Source: Helopsaltes ochotensis
Lineage: Eukaryota; Chordata; Aves; Passeriformes; Locustellidae
DNA length: 64,000 nt
NCBI GenBank assembly: GCA_013400155.1
Contig: VXBM01001077.1
Location: forward strand, 1-64,000
Direction of reading: 5' to 3'
In this document: piece by piece, positions 10,901 through 22,454 of the stretch
Layout of the letters: the number at the start of each line of letters is the position of its first letter
Numbering within the stretch: position 1 is the first letter of the stretch
Translations under genes and position numbers: made by a program
The notes under the pieces: generated by a model
What the model saw: only the letters and a program-made list of their open reading frames with translations
Told to the model about the DNA's origin: nothing
Database searches by the model: none

Positions 10901-13900
10901 AGTGATGGTGCTTCAGCTGGAACAGAGTGATGAGGAAACCAAAAGAAAAGTTCAGGAGGAAGAGCTTCAGTGTAAGAAAGAAAAAGAAATAAATGACAAG
11001 ATGCAAAGAACTAAGAAGGGTTTGGAAATTCTAGCAGAGAGAGGTAAGTGGGCTTGTTGGGTTGGGGGAAGGTGGATGTTCATTAATTTTTGTGCATCAA
11101 AAATTACATTCTCAGAGGCCTTTCAACATGTAAGAGTGCTTAATACCATGGCTGAATTTCAGTTCACACTTTCCTAGGTTTCTACCTACTTGAAAACTGG
11201 ATTTTAAGTTGGCTAAAACTTTTTTTTCCATCTTTTTTACACAACTAGAATGCTGCAAAAAAAAAAAACTTTGAGAGGGTTGTAATATGAATCAATTGTT
11301 TAATTGGCACTTGGCAGTTAAGGGACTGATGACTTGTGAGAAGCTTTAGATTTATTGTAGATAAAAGCACAGTGACATAGTGTGTTTAAAGTCATTAAAC
11401 GCTTTTTTTTTTGTAGTTTAGCTATGGCTGGGTGTAACCATGGTTTCATTGTGCAGAGCAGCTCATTTGTCATCTGCAACACAGCTATGGTCTCCTCATT
11501 CCCTTGGATGTTGATTCCTTGCAACTGTGGATTAAGTTAAAGGGATATATAGTTAATTTAACGGTAATAATTCTTCAAAATGAGGTTGTGTTTGTGAACT
11601 GCAGTGCTTGATGGTGAGCTGAAATCACTTCTCTATTCCATTGTTTCACAAATCCACAAGCAAGGAACTGGGAAGCCGAGCAGGTGACGAATTCCTGCCA
11701 AATGCAGAAACACCTGAACAGAGCTTCAAAGCTGGTGACTTCTGGTTTCTTACCACAGTATCAGGTTTTGAACACGTGACAGAAGTGTTTGATTTTTTTG
11801 GACTTAAGGGGTGGTTTAGATCCCGCATTTTGCATCCTGAGTTGGGTCTCTTTATGGTTTTTGCCACTGGCAGTTGCAGCCAATGCCAGAGTAAGGAGCA
11901 GAATCTGTTGTGGGCTCCCAGGCTGAAGGTTCTGTCAGAGGCGTGGTAAGGGTTTAACAATGCCTTTGTTGCCCCTGGGAGAAACCACAGGGCAGAAGCT
12001 TTTAATCTCAACAAACTCTTCCTTAGCTGCCTTTTGTCTACAAGAAAATAATATTTTCATTGTAAATCGAATGAAAGTAAAAACAAAATTGATAGTTTAA
12101 TCACAAGGATTAAAGATGTGGGGAAGGAAAATAATGAGCCGTGTTTTTTTCCAGCTTTATCAGCTGTGCTCAGTAGTATTTTTTAAACATTCTGTGCTTT
12201 AGTTGATAAATCATTTCAAGTGCTATGTTGTGTAAAATGTAGGTGTTTTGTCTTCTGCAAAAAAAACTTTTTTATAATTCATGGAACTTCTAATATTGTG
12301 TCTAAATTTCTGCATGCACAAGGCCTTTTCCACACTGACCTTTCTAGAAGTTCCTCATGTTTACCTGGCTAGAGCCACTATTATTTGGTATGTCCAGAAA
12401 ACCACAGGCAGCCTTTATATGTATTTCTGATTTTTTTGTTGTTGTTGTTGTTTGCTGGTTTGTTAACATACTTACTAAAATAATTTTATGGCCGCAGAAA
12501 TGCTCTGTCAAAGGTGGTGTTTAAATTTTAAACTTTTTTTGTATCTTTCAGAGGAGTACTTGGATCCAGACTCTGTCCCATACCTAGATATAGCTAATCA
12601 AACTGGAAGGTCAATTCAGATTCCTCCTCAAGCTAAAAAAGTAGGTGAAAGCATCTTACATTGCCACTAAGATGGCTCTTTAAAGCTTGATCTGTGAAAC
12701 TTTTAAAATATGGGATTGAAGTACAGCCAGACTTTCTGGGGATGTAATTCTGGGCCCATTAGATGTTTGTTTAATACAAGTGATTTTGAAATACAATTGA
12801 AGTAGAATTCTATAGTGGGGAATATTTCACTCATCTGGAGACAACCTCTGATTCTTGATCTCATTCCAGGTCTAATCTTGCACTGACCCCTAAGTAGTCT
12901 ATATCTTACTTTGGGGATTAAGACAGGCTTTAATTTTCTTGATCTTAGTGCCTCTGATGAATTTTGGGTGTCCTAGAAAGGCATGAGAGTAACTTCCTAG
13001 AAAGGCATGAGAGTAACTTGATTCTTAGGCCTTATTTCTATTTGGAAACTTGATGAGTCTCTCTAAATTTGACTCCGTTAAAACAGTTTTTAAAACTTTT
13101 TCACTGTGTTCCCTTTTCAACTTAAATTTGTTCATCATTCGAGAAAGTTCCACCTTCTCAACTAAAAATACCTTTGGTTGGTGCAAGTATTGAGTCACAG
13201 AAGGAGTGACACACCTGATGTTGGCCACTGAAGCAACAGAATAGTGATAGGTGCTGCCTTTCAGGATTACTGGATTTTCTGAAGATAAATTAATTTTTAC
13301 AAGTACTTGGAATTATACCCAGTAACAAAAATGTGAAGAAATGAGCCAGTATGTTCCAGCTGCTGCTCCAGCCTCTCCTGAGTTAAAGCATCCAGTGTTC
13401 AAGTGAATGAGATTTCATCAGCATTGATCAAGGATCAGAGGAAATATTGCAGGTTGTTTCTATCCAGAATTATTATTACATTTTCATTTGCTACCCTGCA
13501 GGAGTGCTTTCCTGGTGCATTCAAAATTTTTTTTTCACTTCTGAGGTTTCTGAGGAGGTGAATTTTTAGGTTTTGCAAGATAATTGTGATAGCAAAGCGA
13601 AACAAGTTTGGTGCTGTAAGGAAGGGCAGCTCTCAGAAGAATGCTGAGCTTTGTATCACTCACCATTGAAAATCTCTCTTGTTGCACACTTAAAGTAAGC
13701 TTGGTGCAGCATTTCCTGTGCCAGTAACATCCATTGCTTTTAACTGGACAATATCTGACATTATCAGATGGGAGAAAAGTGTGAAGCAGTGTGAAATAGC
13801 ACTGGTCTTACAGAACTGATACAGTGGTATTTTTCTAGGAAGAACAAGGGCTCTGATGGATTGCCTGGATATTTCCTTTTAGCTCTTTGATTTGGGGAGG

Positions 13901-16900
13901 TGCAGTGAAAAGTCTCAATCTGTTTCTCTAGGCACTTGTGCTGGCAATGGGTTACCATGAGAAGGGAAGAGCATTAATGAAGAAGAAAGAATATGAAATA
14001 GCACTGCCATATTTGTTGGATGCTGATAAGCACTTCTGGTAAGAACATTTTGAGTCCTTGTGTCTGTCTTTACAGTCAGCCCATAAAGGAACAGCACAAC
14101 CTCTACCTGTGCAGATAAATCAGGGCCAGTTTTGCCTGAGGTTGCTTCACACCCCCTCTTGCAGATGGAAAACAGCAGATAAAGCTCTGACTTGCAGTGA
14201 CAGGTGGCTTCAGTAGAACAGCTGAAACAGATACTGCCACTGGGCAAGTTAATCTTTCATAACAACATAAACAGAAACTGTCAATATTCATGTACCAGGT
14301 TACAAATTGCATTAGCTTGAGAGACAGTCATGGATATTCATTTGCAGTTCCTCCTGTGAAGTAATAATTTCTTGTAAAAGGTGGAGCAGATAGCTGAGGT
14401 CAGTAACCATACCAGAGCTTCTGCAAGTAAATTAGTTTCCTATCAGCTGTCAGAGCCCTAAATTGCTCTTTTGAGGTCCCAAAAGCAATACTGTCCCTGT
14501 CTGTTTCTCATCTGCGTGGGTGTGCAAGGAGACAGGCACAGTACTCAGCATGTTTGTGTGCACTGAGGCAGTTTCTCAGTCCTCCCAAAGATAACACATG
14601 GTTTAATTCCATTATGCTTTTAGAGATGCCATATTAAACAGTAGCCACAGCTCATTTTGTTACTTTATTGCCTTAAGATGTAGCGTTGGCATCAGTCCTG
14701 CCTGTCAGGGAATGGAATGGGAGATCAGCATTTGATTCCCGTTCCCCTGGCGTCAATTTGCTGCCTCAGATACCAAGAGTGCCTTCTCCAACATGAGTGT
14801 GCACACTTCTGATGTTGTTTTATGAATATTAAAAAGTGGAGGAGGGGGGGCAAAGTAAACACCCCTTTCCCAGAAAAAAAAAAATTAGTTGTTTTATTTT
14901 GCAGTGAGTGTAGCACGGAGCTGCTGAACACGGTTGATAATTACGCAGTGCTGCAGCTGGATATAGTGTGGTGCTACTTCCGTCTGGAGCAGCTGGACTG
15001 CCTGGATGATGCAGAGAAGAAGCTGTCCACAGCACAGAGATGCTTCCAGAGGTGCTATGGGGAGAACCACGAAAGGCTTATTGACATCAAAGTATGCTGG
15101 GTTTGACTTAATTCGGGTGGGATTTTTTTCTCCATGTATTCAGTTACTGTTCAAGTATTGCAATACTGGCTTTTAGAAGCTTGAAGTTTTCCTCTGTATC
15201 GTAGCCTATCATCTGGTTCTGTAATTGTCAGCACAGGGAAAACATTGGGCCTGGCAAAAAGGTCATGGCAAACCTGTGTTTATATGCACAGGCATTATCG
15301 GGGGTTTAGGTGTGGGGCTTTATTTGCACACTGGGTGTCACAAAGCCCTGACTGTGTCTCCTCTAAATGTATAGAGTGTTCTGTTGATAATGAACTGGTT
15401 TTCTACCACATACTTCAATCTACATGGTCGCCCCTCCTTCTTCAAACTATTCCTTAGGGAAACTATGGTCGTGAGAAGGTTTTGTTTCTACGGCTTTACC
15501 TCCTTCAAGGGATTGGGCACTACCACAGTGGCAGAGAAAAGGAGGCTGCAGAGTACATTCAGAAGGTAAGACACCTTTAGGTAAAACTCTGGAGTCCTTC
15601 ACTCCAGCCCCTCAGTTCGGGTTCCATCTTGCACCTCTTTGCTTACTCAGAGAAAGGAGGAGGCTTTTTTTGTTTGTATTTTGACAATGTAAGTGGTGTC
15701 ATTTGTTCCTCCCATATCCAGGCATCATCTTTGTACGGAGAGCTGTCCATAGATCCTGATAAAGTGGATCGCCTGTCACTCCTGGGATTCTCGGAGCAGG
15801 AAGCTCGCCTTGCCCTGCGAGCATGCCACGGGAATGTGGAGCATGCTGCCAATCTGATCACCAACAGGAGAGAGGTAAGGGCAATGAAAGCATTAAATCA
15901 CCTGAGTTGGGATGTCCATGAGATGTGTGTGGTGTGGCCAGAGCAGCGTGGTGCTAAGTTAAGGGCTTGGATTATCCCGCTGCAGTACTGTTGGACATGT
16001 TGGCACAAGTTTGAACCCAAAACTTAATGCACTACCAAGGGAAGCTCTGTCTCAAAACAGATGGGCCAAGAGTGCCAAAGACCTGTGGTTGTACTACAGA
16101 GGCACATGGGCAGGCTTTGCACCAGTGTTTGCTACTCACCAGTGATCTGCATGGGAATAAACCACCAGGACCAAGCTGTCACTCCCAGGCTTGGCTGCCC
16201 CCTGTTGTGGCTTTGTACTTGGAAGATCCAAGAGAGAAAAAGGATTTTTTTTGTGCTAGAATGAGTGAAGACAGTGCTGTCCAGATCTGAAGTGATGTTT
16301 GGTAAGCTGAGGAGGCAATTCTAGACTTCAGACAGTGAAGTGTGGACAGAAAAGCCAACTGGCTGAGGGAAGGCTGAACAGAACTCCCTGGCTCCCTGCC
16401 CAGTTCTGACTGTCTGTCCTTGGCAAGTCTTGTCTGTGAGCCCATCTGCCAAACGGGTTTGTCACTTACCACACAGGGCCTGGAATAGCTGTGATGGCAC
16501 CAGATCCGATCTGCAGAGCGGAAGTGTGGCGGCAGGGCTGGCTCATGGAAATGCAGCTTTATTTAGGAACGAGTGTCTGGCAGCACAGTCTGTATTTACA
16601 AAAAAAAAAAAAAAAGCAAGTCTTTTCCTCAAGAGATTCAAACTAAAGGAAAAAAATCCGAGAAACCCTACATGCACAGGCTATGTGTTAAAGCATTCCC
16701 ATGCAGAGTGAGCTTTGCAGTGTCTGTGCTCTTGCAGGAAAAGGCACAGATCAGGAGGGAGGAGAGAGCTAAAAGGCGGCGGCGGCTGGAAGACATCAAT
16801 ACCCTGAAAAGTATGGGCTACTCAGAGAGAGCTGCTCAGGTAGCTCTTCAAAAGACACAAGGAAACCTGGACCAAGCCTTTAAGGTGAGTGATTTCTCAG

Positions 16901-18998
16901 TAGAAGTAGTGTTGTACAAAAGAAATTTGGTTGGGGTTTTTTTTATTGTTTAGCAGATTGTTGTTTTCTGTGGTCTACATTTTTTAGTTCATAGCTACCC
17001 TTTCTGAACTGTAATGGCTGAATTTGCACTTCCTGACCCAATAAATCGGGTATCACTTAAGTTGGCTGAGGTCTGCTTGTATCAGCCGTGGGGCTGCGTG
17101 CACAACCCTGTTGAGGACTATTATAGCTCTGTTGCTCTATTCTTAGCTCTCTCTGTTTTCTTGCAGTTTATTCTTGACAATCCTGAGTTACTCTTGGAAG
17201 ATGATGATGATGATTCTGTGGCCATGGACCAGTTTCAGGTTTCCCAAGAAAGTATTGAGCAAGTAAGCTAGACCACTTGCTTTCTTGTGAGTTGGTTATC
17301 TTGTTTCTGAGTTGTGCTTGCAAAGACAGCAGATGTTCCTTAAGTAAAGCTGTACAAATATTCTTTGACCCATGTCACTCAGGCTGTCACACTTCAGGGT
17401 CTGGCATCCACTCTTCATGGTGAAGTCACTGGGGCTAACATGTAGTTTGTGTGTACTTCCTGCCCATTGCACCAGCCTGCCATGCGTGGATGTGGAGGGA
17501 AAGTGTGTGCACTGGAATGCTCTATGCCAAAAAAGACAGCAAATGAGAAATTTATTCAAGTCTGTAAACTCTGCAGTGCAGAAGGGAAGGAGTTGGAATG
17601 CGTATTTCTCATGACAGGCTGTCTGACAAGCTCATCAGTAGTTAGAGTGGCTGTGTAAATTGATGTCAGGCAAGAAAACTTTATTGCCTAGGAAAAGTAA
17701 ACAGCACATGCACCCCCCTGAAATGCTGGAGTGCTTTGAAGTTTCCTTTTGAAAACAGAAAAATAATTGGTCTGGTACTAGACAAGAGGCTCTTGATCCT
17801 GCTCAACATCCCCATGCCTTTAATAGGTCACTGCCCTGTTGTTAACTGTTCCAGTAAACCCGAGTCAGTGTCCTGGAATTCCTGGCATGCAGTGCTTTTC
17901 TCTGTGTGAGAGGATGATTGTCAGATGCAGAGTCAGATTCCTGTCAGACCCTGGTATCAGATGAGCTTGGATTTCCCAGATTTTCTGTATTATTCCTTTT
18001 TCCCCCTCCTGCAGCTGACGTACATGGGTTTCAGCCGTGAGTCGGCAGAGCAAGCTTTAAAGGTCTTTAAAGGGAACATCCACGTGGCTTCCCAAACCCT
18101 TGCTCATTATGGGGGAGTTCTCCCCCCTTCATTGCTGCTCTCCTCAGAGGGGTCCAGTCCATCAGAGGAATCCACTTCTTCCAAGGACCTGCTCACGGAG
18201 TCTGCAGGTGAGAATGTTGCATCCAGCAGGGTGGGAAGGGAAGGCAAGGCTGTTCTGGCTTTTGTAGGAAATAGTTAAGCAATTTCTGCTGAAATAGTGG
18301 CACAGGGTTCCAGTAATGCCCCAGGGTGTTTTTATTGGGCACACAGTTACAGGAAGGCAGCTGTTGTTCCCTGCAGTGACAGCCCCACAAAGGCACCAGA
18401 GGAGACAGCTACCAGCTGCAGGCAGGTGCAGTCCAGGGGAAAAGGTGACACTCAGGGTGTCCTGGGCAGGGCTGAGGAGTTTATTCCAGATCTGTGCTCT
18501 GCCTCCATATTCCTTCATCGTGTCCCTTATAGGATAGATCCATAACCGATAATTTTCCACTTAACAAACAAGAAACTTGCACGTTTTTTCTCTTGTTATT
18601 GGTCAGAGCCGTAGTGATCCCTGCTGTATAATTAATGGCTTTCCTACACCACGTTTAAATAGTGAGGAAAAATGGCCCTGTTGTGCCCTGTCCTTTGCAG
18701 AGTAATTGTAAGAGGTGGCTGTGCAGGAAGGGGCTGGCAGAGCAGCCATGCTGGTGCAAATAGGGAGAGCTATTCACCAACTTCTTTCAGTGGTGAATTC
18801 ACTGCTGCTGCTTTTTATTGCTTTTTATTGGAAGGTTCTTCTAGTTCACCAACAGATGAAGACATGGAGACTGATGCAGTCAATGAAATCCTAGAGGATA
18901 TTCCTGAACATGAAGAGGATTATCTGGATTTAACACTCGAGGAAGAAGAACAGATAATTCATGAATACTTATCCTATATACAAGTACCGCAGCACTAA
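7814..18998 (+). CDS. NUB1: NEDD8 ultimate buster 1 (14 coding exons)
   Basis: NUB1 is a soluble adaptor that binds NEDD8 and NEDD8 conjugates (and FAT10 in mammals) and delivers them to the proteasome. Joined exons: 7814-7930, 8017-8178, 9449-9507, 10054-10124, 10861-11043, 12552-12640, 13932-14038, 14905-15091, 15458-15565, 15722-15874, 16738-16884, 17167-17262, 18015-18207, 18835-18998. Phases agree at every junction, giving 1,836 bases, or 611 codons plus TAA; the human forms are about 601-615 residues. In order, the protein has a conserved N terminus starting MAQKKYL, a ubiquitin-like domain (about 78-155), a charged coiled-coil-like helix (about 155-200), a helical TPR-like middle (about 200-361) and three UBA domains (about 372-408, 430-464, 491-527). 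An acidic C terminus follows. A basic run KRRRR at 424-428 matches the reported nuclear-localisation region. The identity rests on near-continuous similarity to human NUB1 as I remember it. The coding sequence looks intact. Confidence 0.97.
8017..8178 (+). CDS. NUB1: NUB1 coding exon 2
   Basis: It encodes residues 40-93, ending in the first strand of the ubiquitin-like domain. The hallmark EEIRCKAIERGTGNENF is present. Both ends are phase 0, with a TCTCAG acceptor and a GTGAGT donor. Confidence 0.96.
8653..8840 (-). mobile_element. CR1 LINE 3' fragment in a NUB1 intron, minus orientation
   Basis: It starts with GAGTCACAGAATCATTGAGG and continues GTTGGAAAAGACCTCCAAGA, the reverse complement of a CR1 3' end. 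It runs through a block ending CCTGGGCAGCCCATTC. It lies in the intron between NUB1 coding exons 2 and 3, antisense to the gene. The inner end is estimated. Confidence 0.8.
9449..9507 (+). CDS. NUB1: NUB1 coding exon 3
   Basis: This short 59-base exon encodes SRKIPLETSLFITGKELRS plus two bases of the next codon. It continues the ubiquitin-like fold. The donor is a strong GTAAGT. Confidence 0.93.
10054..10124 (+). CDS. NUB1: NUB1 coding exon 4
   Basis: This 71-base exon carries VKIIINKKQLDLG of the ubiquitin-like domain. Its phases match both neighbours. The acceptor is TTTCACAG and the donor GTATGT. Confidence 0.93.
10861..11043 (+). CDS. NUB1: NUB1 coding exon 5
   Basis: It finishes the ubiquitin-like domain (KTLEDQGVTHNAKVMVLQLE) and encodes a highly charged Lys/Glu-rich helix, probably a coiled coil. 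It ends at KKGLEILAER. The donor is GTAAGT. Confidence 0.95.
12552..12640 (+). CDS. NUB1: NUB1 coding exon 6
   Basis: It contains the very conserved block PYLDIANQTGRSIQIPP. It starts with two bases completing a split codon and ends in phase 0 before GTAGGT. Confidence 0.96.
12971..13018. repeat. 24-bp perfect tandem duplication in a NUB1 intron
   Basis: Two identical adjacent copies occupy 12,971-12,994 and 12,995-13,018; each begins TCCTAGAAAGG. They look like a recent slippage duplication and probably vary between individuals. Confidence 0.9.
13932..14038 (+). CDS. NUB1: NUB1 coding exon 7
   Basis: It encodes ALVLAMGYHEKGRALMKKKE and the start of the helical middle region. It ends in phase 2 within the codon for a Cys of the conserved CEC segment. 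Confidence 0.96.
14905..15091 (+). CDS. NUB1: NUB1 coding exon 8
   Basis: It encodes the conserved core DNYAVLQLDIVWCYFRLEQL and a cysteine-containing helix (CFQRCYGENHERL). These helices resemble TPR units. The donor GTATGC is weaker than the others. Confidence 0.97.
15458..15565 (+). CDS. NUB1: NUB1 coding exon 9
   Basis: This in-phase exon of 36 codons includes KVLFLRLYLLQGIGHYHSG. It continues the helical middle of the protein. Confidence 0.96.
15722..15874 (+). CDS. NUB1: NUB1 coding exon 10 (UBA 1)
   Basis: This 51-codon exon encodes the first ubiquitin-associated domain (about residues 372-408). It has the typical LLGFSEQEARLAL helix 1-2 and HGNVEHAANLI helix 3. Confidence 0.97.
16738..16884 (+). 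CDS. NUB1: NUB1 coding exon 11 (nuclear signal and UBA 2)
   Basis: This 49-codon exon begins with a charged helix holding the basic run KRRRR (424-428). It then encodes the second UBA domain, with SMGYSERAAQVAL and QGNLDQAF. Confidence 0.97.
17167..17262 (+). CDS. NUB1: NUB1 coding exon 12 (acidic linker)
   Basis: This 32-codon exon links UBA 2 to UBA 3. It has a run of five Asp encoded by GAT repeats (473-477) after LLLE. The human segment, as I recall it, has no such run. Confidence 0.93.
18015..18207 (+). CDS. NUB1: NUB1 coding exon 13 (UBA 3)
   Basis: It encodes the third UBA domain (YMGFSRESAEQALKVFKGNI), then a Ser/Glu-rich linker. It ends with one base of a split Gly codon before GTGAGA. 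Confidence 0.96.
18835..18998 (+). CDS. NUB1: NUB1 terminal coding exon
   Basis: It encodes the acidic tail TDEDMETDAVNEILEDIPEH and stops at TAA (18,996-18,998) after YIQVPQH. This C terminus is a few residues shorter than the human one. The acceptor is GGAAG, preceded by a T-rich tandem decamer (CTTTTTATTG twice). Confidence 0.96.
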
Positions 18999-19505
18999 AT
19001 CCCATTAAATCTACTTCAGTTATATGTATTTACCTTGTCAAATTGAGTTTGGATTATAAATGCACCTTCAGCTTATCTCTTACTAAGGGCCTTGAATTCT
19101 GTTAAACTATAGTTGGAATACTTAATTCCTGCTTATTTGTAACTGCTTAAAGCCTACATTTGTGATACATTGTAATTTATTGTCATAGAAAAATAGAAAC
19201 GTTTATTTTCAGAAGAAAATTTAATAGAACTAAACTATATTTTTATTGTGAAATAAGTTAACTCACTTAGTAAAGAAGCATTTCTATACCATTTTAAAAT
19301 ACCAGCTTTAAAAGAAAAACATGAGTTTGTAAATGAGAAACCTTAGCTCATGAGGCTATAGAGGTATATCAGCTTTCCAGCTTTTCTTCTGAAAGATTTC
19401 TAAGAGACATTAATGTATCTGTTGTGCATGGGTTTATACCGTGTTCTGCTCGTCCCTTCCTGCAGGTGTTACACAGGTAATAAAGGTAACTCTGTGCTGC
19501 TTCTG
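18999..19505 (+). other. NUB1: NUB1 3' UTR (end approximate)
   Basis: About 500 AT-rich bases lie between the stop codon and the poly(A) signal, without open frames or repeats. The 3' limit is set about 20 bases past the AATAAA. Alternative ends are possible. Confidence 0.6.
19479..19484 (+). terminator. NUB1: NUB1 poly(A) signal
   Basis: The canonical AATAAA at this position is followed within 30 bases by GT-rich sequence (CTCTGTGCTGC, then TTTGGTGAG). It is the only canonical signal I found in the first 500 bases after the stop. Confidence 0.65.
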
Positions 19506-21575
19506 CCTTTGGTGAGAGACCTCTGTGCTTTGTTAAAAAAGTGGGAACTACTTGGCAGGGCCCTGTCCTGGGATTAGGGGAGTGATGTACTGGAAAATCC
19601 TTTTATAACTAAACAGCCACTTTCCCCAAGTAGCTCTGTTAAACCTCTGCAGGTGTGTGGCTTAAGGTTGATGGATTTCCTGGGGATTACAGGATTTTCT
19701 GCAATCAGCTGTTGAACAGAGCTTGGTTCAGGCGCTGTCTCAGTAGTTGTGTCCAGCTCCAGCGTTCTGAAGAAGCGTTTGCGGGCTTCTGTGCTTTTAT
19801 AACATCCCGTTTCCTGCTGTGTAAGCACTCCTCTGCGCCGGGAACAGACATTCCTCTGCCTCGCAGCTTTGCTTGGGACGTGGTTTACTCGTTTTCCATG
19901 ACTCCACGCTCTCGGTAGAGGGAGCCCAGGCACCGTCTGGAGCCGGTGGAAGCAGAGAAGCGGCCGCGCTCTCCGCTTCCAGCCGAACACCAACCCTCCG
20001 TGCGGTGACGGTGCCTCCTCAGCCGGCACTTACGGGCCGGGAGATGAGGGCGTGAGCGGTGTGCGCTGCGGGGAGCGGGGCCCCGGCCTGCGGGATGACT
20101 GCTCGGCTCAGCGCGGGCACTCACCGGGCTGCAGCAGAGCACTGGGTTTATGCCGATTCCCTCAGCCAAGCACAGCTAAAAGCAGGCGGTGATTGTACTG
20201 TTAGGGAATTATTTGTATTTCACTCTTCTTTATCAAGGCAAGTACTATAACAATTGAATGGCATTGTATCTCTACCCTGAAAGCTGAAGGATTTCCAAAG
20301 CCAGCGGTATGAGCTTCTGAGGGAAATCCAGCCCCAGCACCCATTACATCCTGTTTGTTCACAGGCCAGCACTGAGGAACCCCTGGACAAAATGCAGAGC
20401 AAGAACAGAACAGAGAAAAAAATTTAGCACATATAACATATAAGTCAGGGATGTAGTTCTAACGAGAAGGAGGTGGAAATACAAATTTCCTCCTCCCTTC
20501 CTAAGCCTCCTGGCATTGGCTGCCAGCCCCTGGGTATGCACTGAAGGCAGCATTGAGCTGCACATGCAGCAATTCTCCCTTTTGAAGTGGCTTGCGCAGC
20601 AAACTGGCGGCGACAACTTCAGAAGGGAAGGTTTGTCCTTGGGGAATTTAAAATTAGCATCATAACATGCAGTGCTTGTCAGAGCAGCCATTCATCAATG
20701 ATGTAACTCTGCCAGCGCAGTTGTAAGTGATCACTGGAGCAGGAGGCATTGGCTGAAAGCTGTAAGTTAATTTTGACCGTGCACTTGGAGGCACTGTGAT
20801 ATGTTTAGCAACAGGCAGAAGTGGTAATGACTCATTAATTCCACTTTTTGAGATCTCTCTCTGATCTCTATCTGGGCAGCTGCCGTGTGCCCAGATAGGT
20901 TCTTGAGTCTCACGTACTGCCTGTGAAGTTTTAAACACAAAATACAGCCCAGGTGGGGAACTCCATCCAGCTCCTAAAGCTTTCCTGTGTCGTGTTGTTC
21001 TCAGAACCAAAATACAGTCAGCTGCATGGCAAGGCAGCACCAGCTCAGAGACACGTGTCACTGAGCTGCAGTGACCAGCCTGAGAGGGGTACAGTGGAAT
21101 TAAGTCTGCACAATGCCGATGACCTCCCAGATCAGTCTCTTGGTAGGCATTTCACATAATTTAAACGCTGTTTCTTACTTGATGTGGAAACCTGCCAGGT
21201 AAGAACTACCCAAGCTGCTGAGCAGGAGAGGAGAGCAGGGTCTATCACACCCACCGTCACAGTGTTAAGGTGCCAGAACAGGAGGCTTTGGTGTCACCAG
21301 GGCAGTGCTGAGCTCTTTGTCGTCCCTGCTTCCCCTTAAGTCTGTGCCTTTGTGTCTGGTCCCTCCTTCCCCGGACAGGGGAACTGAGCTTTGGCACTTT
21401 GGTGCCTGGTGGGAGGCACGACAGCTCCACACACACCCCGGCATTGAGGGAAAGGCAAGAAATGTTCCAAAAGTGTATGTGGGGGTTTTCCCCCTATTCC
21501 ATCCATTCTTAACTGCTGTGCTTCTGCAGCCAGGCCACACCCCCTGTTCCATAAAAATAAAAACTAGACAGTCAG
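19506..21575. other. Interval between convergent NUB1 and WDR86 3' ends
   Basis: About 2 kb with no protein-coding exon that I can support. Its one striking feature is a CpG-rich island at about 19,840-20,150. The rest is of ordinary composition, with overlapping chance frames on both strands. Confidence 0.6.
19840..20150. promoter_or_regulatory. Intergenic CpG-rich island
   Basis: A dense cluster of CpG dinucleotides and GC-rich sequence, centred on 19,930-20,130, sits in otherwise ordinary DNA just past the NUB1 3' end. On the minus strand it holds two strong splice-donor matches, GTAAGT (20,028-20,033) and GTGAGT (20,119-20,124). It could be an orphan CpG island or the promoter of a minus-strand non-coding RNA antisense to NUB1. 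No open frame in it is convincing. Confidence 0.4.
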
Positions 21576-22454
21576 TTGTCTGGAGATGCCACATGTTTAT
21601 TAATCCATTCTAAAAAAGGAATACAGCATTTTTATCTTGCTGTAGTACAGAATAAATAAAGCCATAAAAATAAAAACATGTGGTTAGATATTTTTGTACT
21701 GGTTCTACAAAGAGCTATATCTGCAAATAGAAAAATATAAGAACCCTTGTTAATTCATGGCTCAGTGGTTATCAGAGAAGGATGAACCTGGAAAAAGACT
21801 GGGAAAACTCTTGAGTTTGACTGCTTATCTAATGCTACTGGCAACCTAGGAAGACACTGCTTTGGGAAGAGGAAAGACAACACAAGATAAGCAAACAGCT
21901 GACCTTGGCACAAATGGGCTGAGGTTTAGTTTGCTCTGTGGCTTATGTTTTGTTAAAAAAAAAATCATTTCTGCCCTATAATTCCCAGCTTCCCAGAGAG
22001 GTGTCCAGTCTGCTTTAAACTGCTGCAGAGCCAAACCCTCCTGCCTTGGCCTTGTCACTGCAGGACACCTTGCACTGCCACACTGGGCTGCACAGGGGAC
22101 ATGACAGTGGGCAACAGGGATGGGAAAACACCTCATTGGACACTGGGCAGCCAGAGGTGGAACACTTCTGTGCCCCAGGGAACAGCCTAAGGACAGTTGC
22201 CAATTGCACACACACAGTGGTCCCTCACTGAACCACGCTGCCTCCCCTCCCAGCCCCAGAGCTGCTCAGCTGAGTCGTCAGCCACAGGATCTGCCCTGAG
22301 TCCACCTGGCAGCCACAGAGAATCCTGGCTCCTCACACAGAGGTTCAGGCAAAGCCGCTTCCCATCTCTTTCCAAGTTCTGTTTACATGGACACAGTGGT
22401 GCAGAAAGTAAAAGGTTCAGCTTTGGTCACTGACATACAGCCTGCTCTGGACAA
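21575..22454 (-). other. WDR86: WDR86 3' UTR (end approximate)
   Basis: About 880 bases lie between the TGA and the proposed poly(A) signal, on the same strand and with no intervening splice pattern. No repeat or conserved frame is seen in it. Confidence 0.5.
21596..21601 (-). terminator. WDR86: WDR86 poly(A) signal
   Basis: Read on the minus strand, AATAAA lies here about 855 bases past the WDR86 stop codon. It is followed by GTGGCATCTCC and then T-rich sequence, a plausible cleavage and downstream element. The 3' UTR would run from 22,454 to about 21,575. Confidence 0.55.
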
